A stretch of DNA of 64,000 nucleotides, from positions 56,843-120,842 of the forward strand of contig JAAERL010000131.1 in the NCBI GenBank assembly GCA_024230435.1. Reading direction: 5' to 3'. Both the position numbers and the translations under genes were made by a program. The notes beneath the pieces are model-generated. The model saw nothing but the letters and a program-made list of their open reading frames with translations. It was not told where the DNA came from and made no database searches. This document shows, piece by piece, positions 52,395 to 60,943 of this stretch (positions within the stretch are counted from its first letter, which is position 1; every line of letters begins with the position of its first letter). This DNA is from Desulfobacteraceae bacterium. Its GTDB lineage: Bacteria > Desulfobacterota > Desulfobacteria > Desulfobacterales > Desulfosarcinaceae.

Positions 52395-52567
52395 GGCGAT
52401 TGGCGGAAAAGAATATACCAGATTGAGCTTCGATTTTTTTTTCGTATTCAAGGCGCGCCAAAATTTTGCTGATCAGTTTGCATACTTAACGTATTCGCAC
52501 CTTTGGCATAACGCACAAGACGAGAAAATAGACATACAAGATGGTATATTCTTTAACACAAATCGTT
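52395..52567 (+). repeat. MITE-like element, copy B (intact)
   Basis: 173 bp, GGCGATTGGCGGAAAAG at the left and AATCGTT at the right (two changes), flanked by direct TAA repeats (52392-52394 and 52568-52570). It lies in the 385-bp gap between the lipoprotein gene and the polymerase gene, interrupting the exopolysaccharide operon. Confidence 0.85.
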
Positions 52568-52674
52568 TAAGCCCTATTTTGGAAACAAATCCGGGAAAAT
52601 AGTTTTAAAGGATCAGTGCCTTCTACCTATAAAGGCCATTGAAATTTCAAAACAACAAATAAAATAAAAATACC

Positions 52675-54066
52675 ATGCAAATTAACACCATAATTGTGTT
52701 GTTCATATTGACAGGGGGCATCATTTCCATTTTCAGACCAATGTTGCTCATATACCTGTTTGCCAGCCTGCCTATTCTTACCATGGCATTATCTGTTTCG
52801 GAATATGACACTGAATTAAAAATTGCACAATTGGGCTCATTAAACGTGTTTGCCATGGATTACCTGCTTTTCGTTCTGCTTGCCGTTTTTGTTTTGCTGC
52901 TTTTAAAATTTGTCATATTAAGCCATAGAAGTTCAGTCTGTTTACTTCCTGGAATGTTAAACAAAATGATACTTATTCTATTTGCCTGGGATATCATTTT
53001 GGCCGCACTCTCGTATTGGAAAGGATTTAATTTTCAAAATATCTTAAGACATCTTTCCACTGAATCTTTAATGTTCCTTACCGTGCTTATTCCGAACATT
53101 AAAAGCCTCGAAAATAAAAAAGAACGATTTTACAATCTGTTATCTTTATTGTGCGTAATGCTCGTTATAATAGCGCTGTGGAGATATTTTTTTTCCCATC
53201 ACGTCGGTCTCACAAGCAGCGGTACATCGCGTGCTATAAGTGGAAACGCTATTGTAATTTTTATCCTTCCTATCTGTTATATCCTATTTTACAGCACCCA
53301 TATGACAAATCGGTTACCAGTTCCATATGCAATTGCCGCCTTTATGATCATAGGAATAATTCTAGCCGGCCACAGATCAGGACTCATTGTCGTGCTTATG
53401 ATTTTATTCGTGCGGTATATGCATATTAAACGCAAAAAATTGAACTATTTTTTTATTCCTTTATGGGGATGCGCACTTATTATTTCTATTTTATTTATTT
53501 TTCCAAAAATCAATTATACCGCCGGAAAATCTTTTTTAGGCGATTTGGCTTTAAGGTTCAATGATACGTTTGATTTTAATAATAGAACAACCCGCGACCG
53601 GCTCGATATTTGGCAATATTCTGTTGATGTGTTAAAAGACAGACCCTTGTTAGGCGCCGGAACATTCCCTGTAGACGCAAAATCAATGGCAAAAAACAAT
53701 TATTTTTCTCCGAAAACCCAAATAATTCTTGACATGCCTGCGCACAATGTTTTTGTAGACAAACTCATTCACGAGGGAATCGTTGGTTTTAGCATTTTAG
53801 TTTTCTTTTTCTATATCATTTTTAAACAATTCAAATTAATTTTTTTATTAAACAGATACTATGCAAGTTTTTTAATAACCTATTTTTGTGCTTTTTTCCT
53901 TTTCAGTCTTTTTAACACCACATTCTCGAACTATAGCGGCAGAATTTTCTTTTTTATCATGCTTGGCATGTTAAACACCGAGGCTTTAAAAGCCGCTTCT
54001 GCAATCGCAGCCAAAAAAGCAGCAATAAAACGTATGTTTTCAGGTAATCCCAATGCAAGCCGTTGA
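52675..54066 (+). CDS. O-antigen ligase/Wzy-like polymerase
   Basis: 463 residues with about 11-12 transmembrane helices (e.g. IIVLFILTGGIISIF, YLLFVLLAVFVLLLLKF, CALIISILFIFP) and the O-antigen ligase signature in the large loop: RDRLDIWQYSVDVLKDRPLLGAG and MPAHNVFVDKLIHEGIVG. It polymerises the repeat units. It overlaps wzx by 14 bases. Confidence 0.88.
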   Translation: MQINTIIVLFILTGGIISIFRPMLLIYLFASLPILTMALSVSEYDTELKIAQLGSLNVFAMDYLLFVLLAVFVLLLLKFVILSHRSSVCLLPGMLNKMILILFAWDIILAALSYWKGFNFQNILRHLSTESLMFLTVLIPNIKSLENKKERFYNLLSLLCVMLVIIALWRYFFSHHVGLTSSGTSRAISGNAIVIFILPICYILFYSTHMTNRLPVPYAIAAFMIIGIILAGHRSGLIVVLMILFVRYMHIKRKKLNYFFIPLWGCALIISILFIFPKINYTAGKSFLGDLALRFNDTFDFNNRTTRDRLDIWQYSVDVLKDRPLLGAGTFPVDAKSMAKNNYFSPKTQIILDMPAHNVFVDKLIHEGIVGFSILVFFFYIIFKQFKLIFLLNRYYASFLITYFCAFFLFSLFNTTFSNYSGRIFFFIMLGMLNTEALKAASAIAAKKAAIKRMFSGNPNASR

Positions 54067-55375
54067 ATCCAAAATTGAAAAAGAGAAAATACACACAAAA
54101 ACCCTATTTAGACCAAAACCCTCTATCTATACAAAAAATGAAATTTTCTCGAACATTGTCTATATCATCGTTAACCAAGGATTATCTAAATGCATTTCCT
54201 TTTTAACGATCACGCTCATTATCAGGGTTCTTGGCCCGCATGATTTCGGAAATTACTCTTTTGGGCTGGCCGTTGTCGGGTATTCCGGCATCTTTGTAAA
54301 TTTCGGTTTAAGCACATATGGCAGCAGACAAATAAATCAGCTCAAAGGCCAGGAACAGATTGCACACGTTATATCGGAAATTGTTTCATTCCGCCTTGTG
54401 CTTTCTGCAATCACATACATTCCCTTTTTTGCACTCTTTGTATTAACCGGCATAAGCCATATGGGCGTTTTGATCATACTGAACATCAAATCCGTTACAG
54501 ACGCCCTAAATATAGAATGGTACTTTAAAGGTGTTTTAAAAAACAAATATGTTGTCCTGGCAAACCTGCTCCAGCACATAACGCATTTGGCAGCCGTACT
54601 GTTACTGTATAATGCGTACAATTTAAAAATTGCCAGCATTGCACTGTCTGTCTCGTTTATCGTACTGGCGGCCACTCAGATATTAATACTCTGCAAAAAC
54701 GAAAAGATACCGTTAAAACTGTCATTGCCGTCCATATCAAAAGTCAGGCATATCGCTTTAAATGTTTGGCCCTTTTTCTTTAGCGGCCTTTTTTCGATTA
54801 TCTTATTCAGTACGGATACTATTTTTTTAAAAATATACACAAGCTCAACTCTGGTTGGATACTACAATTGCGCACACAGGGTCATCGATGTACTCGCAAA
54901 TCTAAGATATTCCATTATTGGTGTCTTTTATCCGGTTTTTGCCCAACTTTACCATAAAAACCCGGAAAAACTTCTTTCGAAATTTCGTGTATCTTTCAAG
55001 ACAATTATTTCCGGCACTCTCATTATTACGCTCCTGATCAATATATTTGCCGCTCAACTGATTCAAACCCTTTTTGGAAAAAACTATATATCTTCCATCA
55101 TACTTCTGAAGTATCTGGTTTTCACGAGCCTTATACTTTACACAAACACATTTATCAGCGCACTTTATAATGCAATCGGTTTTGAAAAAAAAGTATTCTA
55201 TTCAACTTTAATAGCCGCCACGCTCAACATTGTTTTAAACAGCTTGCTCGTATTAAAATACCAGGCAATCGGCGCAATTGCCGCTACCCTCATTGCCTTG
55301 GTTATAGCAACGGTTTTACTGATTTTTCATTTTAAAAACGCAATTCGGCAAATTAACTTAAAAAAACAATTTTAA
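54053..55375 (+). CDS. Wzx-type polysaccharide flippase
   Basis: 440 residues, about 12-14 TMs of the MOP superfamily. N-terminal IVYIIVNQGLSKCISFLTITLIIRVLGPHDFG is the Wzx hallmark. It translocates undecaprenyl-linked repeat units. The GPHDFGNYSFGLAVVGY motif follows. The start overlaps the polymerase gene end. Confidence 0.9.
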   Translation: MQAVESKIEKEKIHTKTLFRPKPSIYTKNEIFSNIVYIIVNQGLSKCISFLTITLIIRVLGPHDFGNYSFGLAVVGYSGIFVNFGLSTYGSRQINQLKGQEQIAHVISEIVSFRLVLSAITYIPFFALFVLTGISHMGVLIILNIKSVTDALNIEWYFKGVLKNKYVVLANLLQHITHLAAVLLLYNAYNLKIASIALSVSFIVLAATQILILCKNEKIPLKLSLPSISKVRHIALNVWPFFFSGLFSIILFSTDTIFLKIYTSSTLVGYYNCAHRVIDVLANLRYSIIGVFYPVFAQLYHKNPEKLLSKFRVSFKTIISGTLIITLLINIFAAQLIQTLFGKNYISSIILLKYLVFTSLILYTNTFISALYNAIGFEKKVFYSTLIAATLNIVLNSLLVLKYQAIGAIAATLIALVIATVLLIFHFKNAIRQINLKKQF

Positions 55376-55391
55376 ACCATCTGGAGCATAT

Positions 55392-56276
55392 ATGAGCACT
55401 ATTAAAATTGCGGTTTTAATGACCGTATACAATAGAAAGAAGACAACGCTTGCATGCCTGGATAAACTCTTTGCCCAGACAAAACGTCACCATATAGATC
55501 TGCGAGTCTATATGGTTGATGATGGATCGGATGAGACAGGAATAATCGCCAAAGACAGTTATCCCGGATCTATTGTATTGATAAAAGGAACCGGTGACTT
55601 GTTCTGGTGCGGCGGTATGCGATTGTCTTTTTCTACCGCGCTGGAAAAACAATATGATTATTATTTATGGTTAAATGATGATTCAATGCTTTACAAGCAC
55701 GCACTGGACACCATGATCGAAACGTCACTTAAGCTTAAACAAAAAGAAGGCAAACCCGTAATAGTCGCCGGATCTTTCCAGGACCCGGAAATCAGAATAT
55801 TCACTTACGGTGGCTGGAATTTGGTATCCGGCGTTTGGCCGCCATTGCGGTTTATACCTGTCAGTCCGGATAGATGGGCGCAAAAGTGCAATATTTTTAA
55901 CGGGAACTGCGTTCTTATACCTGCACAAATTGCCCAAACCGTTGGCAACATCAAAGCCGAATTCATACATGCGGCCGGAGATTACGATTACGGCCTGCGT
56001 GCACAACGCCGTTATGGCTATTCGAGTTGGATTGCTCCCGGATACATCGGAACATGCTCACGAAAAGGTCCTGAAGCGCAAAAGATAAATGGCCGGCCCT
56101 TTAAAGAAACTTTACAGATTATGAAATCGGATGCCGCCATGCACCGCGTCCGCGACTGGCTTATGTTTTCCAGACAATACGGCAAATTCTGGAAACCGGT
56201 CTATTGGTTATCAGGTATTTTTCGATTAAAATTTCCTGCAGTCTGGTTTTTACTACGTTATAAAAAATCAAACTAA
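55392..56276 (+). CDS. Family 2 glycosyltransferase
   Basis: 294 residues; ATG 16 bp after wzx. GT-A fold with VLMTVYNRKKTTLACLDKL, VDDGSDETG, GDLFWCGGMR, the LWLNDDSML metal-binding DxD-type motif and FNGNCVLIPAQI. It resembles rhamnosyltransferase-like GT2 enzymes. Confidence 0.9.
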   Translation: MSTIKIAVLMTVYNRKKTTLACLDKLFAQTKRHHIDLRVYMVDDGSDETGIIAKDSYPGSIVLIKGTGDLFWCGGMRLSFSTALEKQYDYYLWLNDDSMLYKHALDTMIETSLKLKQKEGKPVIVAGSFQDPEIRIFTYGGWNLVSGVWPPLRFIPVSPDRWAQKCNIFNGNCVLIPAQIAQTVGNIKAEFIHAAGDYDYGLRAQRRYGYSSWIAPGYIGTCSRKGPEAQKINGRPFKETLQIMKSDAAMHRVRDWLMFSRQYGKFWKPVYWLSGIFRLKFPAVWFLLRYKKSN

Positions 56277-56293
56277 AAATTTGGAACATATCA

Positions 56294-57520
56294 ATGAAAA
56301 AAAACATTTTGCATATTTCAACTGGAAGAAACGGCGGTGCGGCAAAAAGCGCTTTTTTGCTGCATAACGAATTACTTAATTTAAATTTAAATTCAAACAT
56401 ATTGATTGCAGATAAAGTTGATCCAAAAGACCGATATGCTTATTCGATACAAAATTCTTTGCCGAAAAAATATTTGCTATTAATGCTGAAAAAAGCTGAA
56501 TTTCAACTCTCCAAACTGCATAAACCAGCCGGCGGATCATTATTTAGCCCAGGATTGTTCAGCACTCGCATTACGTGTCACCCTGCTTTTAAATCTGCCG
56601 ATATAATACACCTTCACTGGATCAACCAGGGGATGATGAACATTTCCCAAATTCAAAAAACAGGCAAAAAAATCATATGGACCCTACGGGATATGTGGCC
56701 TCTGACAGGAGGGTGTCACTATTCGCTCAATTGCAGTCGGTTTACCTCTTCGTGCTATAACTGCCCTCAGCTTCAAAAAACCATAGGGGTTGATGTGGCC
56801 AATATTTTGCATAACCGAAAAAGCAAAGCATTTTCGAAAAATAATATTCATTGGATTGCTGTTAGCACATGGATGAAGCAAATGGCAAAAAGCAGCCGGT
56901 TATGTAAAAATAAAAAAGTAACAGTCATCCATAACGGTATTAATTGCAATGATTTTTACCCAGTGGATAAGCAGTTGGCCAGAAAGGCCCTTAAGCTTCC
57001 GTTAAACGCTAAAATTGTGCTCATCGGAGCGCAAAACACATATGAAACCTATAAAGGGTTTTCACTATTCCATGATTGCCTTGCCTATGTTCGCAAAGAT
57101 TGTCATTTTGTACAATTCGGGAGTTTTAACAATAGCACATCAAAATTTAAAAACTTCGCGTACACACATTTAGGTTATTTGAAAAATATCTCAGACCTTC
57201 GGAATGCCTATTGTGCTGCGGATGTTTTTGTGTTGCCTTCAGTCCAGGAAGCTTTTGGAAAAACTGTTATTGAAGCAATGGCCTGCGGCACACCGGTGGT
57301 TGCATTCAATAAGAATGGGCCCAGGGATATTATTGACCATATGTCAAACGGTTATCTTTCAACTGCGTTTTTGCCAAAAGAATTCGCCCATGGCATTAAT
57401 TGGTTGTTGAATGCAAAAAATTATGCATCAATTTCAAAAAATGCGGCTAAGAAAGTTAAAAACAATTTTCATATTCACCATATCGCCAAAAAATATATTG
57501 ATTATTATAAAAACATTTAA
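56294..57520 (+). CDS. Family 4 glycosyltransferase
   Basis: 408 residues. GT-B fold with HISTGRNGGAAKSAFLLHNEL, TLRDMWPLTGGCHYSLNCSRF (a Cys-rich motif typical of this WcaC-like group), and QEAFGKTVIEAMACGTPVVAFN with the conserved donor-binding Glu. It is the last glycosyltransferase of the locus. Confidence 0.92.
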   Translation: MKKNILHISTGRNGGAAKSAFLLHNELLNLNLNSNILIADKVDPKDRYAYSIQNSLPKKYLLLMLKKAEFQLSKLHKPAGGSLFSPGLFSTRITCHPAFKSADIIHLHWINQGMMNISQIQKTGKKIIWTLRDMWPLTGGCHYSLNCSRFTSSCYNCPQLQKTIGVDVANILHNRKSKAFSKNNIHWIAVSTWMKQMAKSSRLCKNKKVTVIHNGINCNDFYPVDKQLARKALKLPLNAKIVLIGAQNTYETYKGFSLFHDCLAYVRKDCHFVQFGSFNNSTSKFKNFAYTHLGYLKNISDLRNAYCAADVFVLPSVQEAFGKTVIEAMACGTPVVAFNKNGPRDIIDHMSNGYLSTAFLPKEFAHGINWLLNAKNYASISKNAAKKVKNNFHIHHIAKKYIDYYKNI

Positions 57521-57623
57521 CCTGCGGGCTATTGCCTTATCCGTTAAATTATTCCCATTCTGATTTTTTGCCATCGTCCAAATGTCCAATTTGACCGATG
57601 AGAACTAAGGTAAAGGTTTCACT

Positions 57624-59171
57624 ATGCAGAAATATTTTAACTTTTCAAACGAGTTATTCGATTTGGCAGATCAAAATTCACTTTATTTCAGGCGTCAATT
57701 TTTACTATCATCAGAAAATCTTAAAATTTTATCTTCCTGGAAATCCACCACTATCGGTCAAACATTTTATCTGAAAACACACCCTGATCTGGGCTTAACA
57801 CAGATCGAAAAAAACGCAAAACAGATCACTTTATTAGGATATCTTTTCGATAGTGACAACCCGGATAAATCGCAAACAAAGATATTATCCGATTTGGCCT
57901 TATCTGATCATGACCATCAGTCCGTTCTTAAAGCTACAAACGCATTTGCGGGAAGATGGATACTGATCTATCATACAAAATCATCTTTAATTCTTTTTAC
58001 CGACCCGTCAGGATTAAGATCCGTGTATTATTCGGATTCACCCGAATTGCCTTTTGTCTGCGCTTCTGAACCAGGCATTATAGCAAGGTTGCTTAATCTG
58101 AATTACAGTCAAGCATCCAGCAAACTGTTCCTGAATTCTTCATATATAAAAAGCGACAGAGAGCATTGGGCGCCAAGCGGAATTTCCTTGTATCGTGAAA
58201 TAAAACATCTTGTCCCAAATCATTACCTTGATTTAAAGACAAAAGAAACGAAAAGGTTTTGGCCTTGGGAAGAAATAAAAACCAGGGATATTCACGATGT
58301 TGCCTCAGAATCATCCGTTATCTTAAAAAACCTTCTTGAATGCGGCGCAAAACATTTTGACCTGGCTCTTCCAATAACCGCCGGCGTAGACAGCCGGGCC
58401 CTGCTTGCAGCTTCAAAAGACATTAAAGAAAAAATATTTTACTACACCCTTATGTACTATGATTTAAAAGAATCGGATGCAGACATAAAAATTCCTGCCA
58501 ATATGCTGCGCAACCTGGGATTAGAGCATTATGTCCTGAACTGTTCAGGTAAAATGAGCCCTGATTTTAGAAAAATCTATTTTTCAAGTGTGGATAAAGC
58601 CCACGAAGCATGGGGGCATATCGCCTACGGTCTAAGCAAAAACTACCCTGCGGACAAGGTATGTATAAAAGGAAATTGCAGCGAAATAGCACGTTGTTTT
58701 TATTACAAAGGCGGCTATCCCAGAAAAATCACGGCAACAACTTTAGCGCAATTAAACGGCATGGAAAAAAATCAATTTTGTATACCGCATTTCGAAAAAT
58801 GGCTTCAAAATTCTTACCAAACCGCTTTGGACAGCAATATTCACATCTTGGACTTATTTTATTGGGAACACCGGATGGGCAGCTGGCAAGCCATGAGTCA
58901 ATTGGAGTGGGATATCGTTCAAGAGTCCTATACCCCGTTTAATTGCCGCAAATTGCTCCACACGTTACTATCTTCAAAAATGCGATACAGAGAACCCGCC
59001 CATTACGAATTATTCAGACTCATTATCCATAACCTATGGCCAGATCTTTTAAACGAACCGATAAATCCCAAACCCTTCAAAATAATTAAAAACCGTGTTC
59101 AAAAATTGCTTAGGATCACCGGAACTTACCCGCTTATCAAACAAATTAAAAAACTATCTGCTTCAATGTAA
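57624..59171 (+). CDS. Asparagine-synthase-like protein lacking the glutaminase Cys
   Basis: 515 residues. The N-terminal half has an Ntn-like beta layout (GLRSVYYSDSP) but the protein starts MQKYFNF, not Met-Cys, so glutamine hydrolysis is not expected. The synthetase half has the PP-loop variant PITAGVDSRALLAAS (usual SGGxDS). Relatives in polymer loci may amidate uronic acids. It is the last gene before a strong terminator. Confidence 0.85.
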   Translation: MQKYFNFSNELFDLADQNSLYFRRQFLLSSENLKILSSWKSTTIGQTFYLKTHPDLGLTQIEKNAKQITLLGYLFDSDNPDKSQTKILSDLALSDHDHQSVLKATNAFAGRWILIYHTKSSLILFTDPSGLRSVYYSDSPELPFVCASEPGIIARLLNLNYSQASSKLFLNSSYIKSDREHWAPSGISLYREIKHLVPNHYLDLKTKETKRFWPWEEIKTRDIHDVASESSVILKNLLECGAKHFDLALPITAGVDSRALLAASKDIKEKIFYYTLMYYDLKESDADIKIPANMLRNLGLEHYVLNCSGKMSPDFRKIYFSSVDKAHEAWGHIAYGLSKNYPADKVCIKGNCSEIARCFYYKGGYPRKITATTLAQLNGMEKNQFCIPHFEKWLQNSYQTALDSNIHILDLFYWEHRMGSWQAMSQLEWDIVQESYTPFNCRKLLHTLLSSKMRYREPAHYELFRLIIHNLWPDLLNEPINPKPFKIIKNRVQKLLRITGTYPLIKQIKKLSASM

Positions 59172-59220
59172 AAAGGGCTCATTCACACAAAGTTTCCGGC
59201 GTGAATGAGCCCTTTTTAAA
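59171..59220. terminator. Strong bidirectional terminator closing the exopolysaccharide locus
   Basis: AAAAGGGCTCATTCAC (59171-59186) pairs perfectly with GTGAATGAGCCCTTTT (59201-59216) with a 14-base loop and poly-A/poly-T flanks. It lies between convergent genes. Confidence 0.92.
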
Positions 59221-59276
59221 GACTTGCCTAATTACAGGCTGCATAACTGATTATTTTTATACAGCCATTATCTTTG

Positions 59277-60791
59277 TTAATTATTTGTAATCCGCAAGTT
59301 TTTAGGCGCTGCCACTTTGTCTGCTGTACTTGACTCGCCGTATACAAAGGCCCCGATTGCCCATTGATCTGACCCCCATTGCATTGTTTGGACATTATTC
59401 GGCCAACTAGAGTTTGAATTCAGGCCATCGCTGAAAATCCCGCTCAAATCCGCTCCCAAGTTTTTTGCAACCGACCCCTCGGAAAGAGAAAACTCATAAT
59501 TTGCAACGTTCACAAAACCAGGCAAACCTGTTACGGCTGTACTTTCCCAATCATTGATATTATTAGAATAATATGTCCGGCCACCGACGCTTGCAAGGCT
59601 GCCGCTGTTTCCTTCACGATAAAATAAATTATTGGAGTGGCTGGTTATCCTACCGTTTGAATCTGATATGCAATTTGCGCCGGAGGCGTAGAAAATATTA
59701 TTTTTGATTTCAAGTGTCTGAAATTTCGCACCGGAGCCTCTTACAACCAACTCGTTTTCCCGGTTCGAATAAAACGTATTATTGAAAATATGATATGAAA
59801 GCGTACCTGATAAATTGCTTTCGAACTTAATACCGGCTTTTGCATTCTTATAGATTAAATTACAATAGATATAAATATTATTGGACGGACCGGCCTGGAC
59901 ATAAATACCATTGCTGTCACCGGAGCTAATTTTATTATATCTTATTTTTATATTTTTAGGCGGTAACGCGCCGGAATAAGTTCTTTCAACATGGATGCCG
60001 CTGTTGTTATTATATAATTTATTATTTTCCACAACAATATTTTCAACATGGTTCTTTAACAAAATTCCCGCACCGCCGCTTGAAGTATTTAAATGCGACC
60101 TGGAAATGTCACATCCTCTAATTGTTGTATTATAAATATGCGCATTGTCGCTTGTATAGCCTGCGTAAAGGCAAACGGCGCTTCGAGGCGTATCATGAAC
60201 GATACAATCAAGTATCTCTACATTTCGGACGGTACAATTTGTGGTTACACTCACATGAATTCCATATGAATAAGAACTGTTGCCGATGTGATGGACATAA
60301 CAGTTTTTAATTCTTTTCATAGCGCCGACTGTTAAGAGTCCTTTCTGAATACCGTTATTTATGGCAACTCCTCTGGATTCTTTCATATTTACATCGACTT
60401 CAAATCCTATGAACTCAGTTTCGATCGTATCATGGTCTTCGGCGATTAAAACGACCGCACGGCTATATGAGCCGGTTGTGTCAAATTTGGCTCTTTGACC
60501 ATTTCCCCAAGAGTCGCCTATATAAGTTACGCCCCCTTCAACCCAAAGACCTTGTGAACCGCCATTTAAAGTCCATGTGCCTGCACTGTCAAAATAAACT
60601 TTATCTGCCGGTTTCAAAGTTGCTCCGCCTGACCAGCCGTCCATACCTGGGCATCTTGCCCATGGGCTGGTTTGGGTTCCAGGATTATTGTCATTGCCTT
60701 TGTTAGAAACGTAATATGTAGCTGCCATTGCTGGTGTGACAAAGCTCAAGAATATCGCTATGATAAAAATGGTTTTAATCGCGCGTATCAT
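59277..60791 (-). CDS. Secreted right-handed parallel beta-helix protein
   Basis: 504 residues with signal peptide AIKTIFIIAIFLSFVTPAMA. The mature part begins YYVSNKGNDNNPGTQTSPWA and continues with pectate-lyase-like coils (NHIGNSSYSYGIHVS, GCDISRSHLNTSSGGAGIL, NNKLYNNNSGIHVER). The C-terminus ends in KVAAPKNLRITNN, a linker-like sequence as if a FnIII domain were lost or absent. It could be a polysaccharide lyase or a surface-binding protein; catalytic residues are not evident. It is downstream of the next gene on the same strand. Confidence 0.85.
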   Translation of the reverse strand: MIRAIKTIFIIAIFLSFVTPAMAATYYVSNKGNDNNPGTQTSPWARCPGMDGWSGGATLKPADKVYFDSAGTWTLNGGSQGLWVEGGVTYIGDSWGNGQRAKFDTTGSYSRAVVLIAEDHDTIETEFIGFEVDVNMKESRGVAINNGIQKGLLTVGAMKRIKNCYVHHIGNSSYSYGIHVSVTTNCTVRNVEILDCIVHDTPRSAVCLYAGYTSDNAHIYNTTIRGCDISRSHLNTSSGGAGILLKNHVENIVVENNKLYNNNSGIHVERTYSGALPPKNIKIRYNKISSGDSNGIYVQAGPSNNIYIYCNLIYKNAKAGIKFESNLSGTLSYHIFNNTFYSNRENELVVRGSGAKFQTLEIKNNIFYASGANCISDSNGRITSHSNNLFYREGNSGSLASVGGRTYYSNNINDWESTAVTGLPGFVNVANYEFSLSEGSVAKNLGADLSGIFSDGLNSNSSWPNNVQTMQWGSDQWAIGAFVYGESSTADKVAAPKNLRITNN

Positions 60792-60893
60792 TTATTGCCC
60801 CCTATGCGTATGATTTGTTGCCACTTATCAGTAATGGTATCTTATACGAATTGGTTAGTAAAGTTTAACTTGGGAAGTTCTTGCGCTTAGATG

Positions 60894-60929
60894 CTGCCGG
60901 AAAGCATCATTTCAGATGCTTTCCGGCAG
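60894..60929. terminator. Perfect 15-bp hairpin between two secreted-protein genes
   Basis: CTGCCGGAAAGCATC (60894-60908) pairs with GATGCTTTCCGGCAG (60915-60929) over a 6-base loop. There is no clear T-run, so it may terminate, pause or protect the mRNA 3' end. Confidence 0.6.
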
Positions 60930-60943
60930 ATCCTATTAATGAA

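Noticed and set aside
52501..52520. TGGCATAACGCAC in the repeat core as a sigma-54 promoter
   Set aside because: The base pair 10 positions after GG is not GC, so the required spacing fails.
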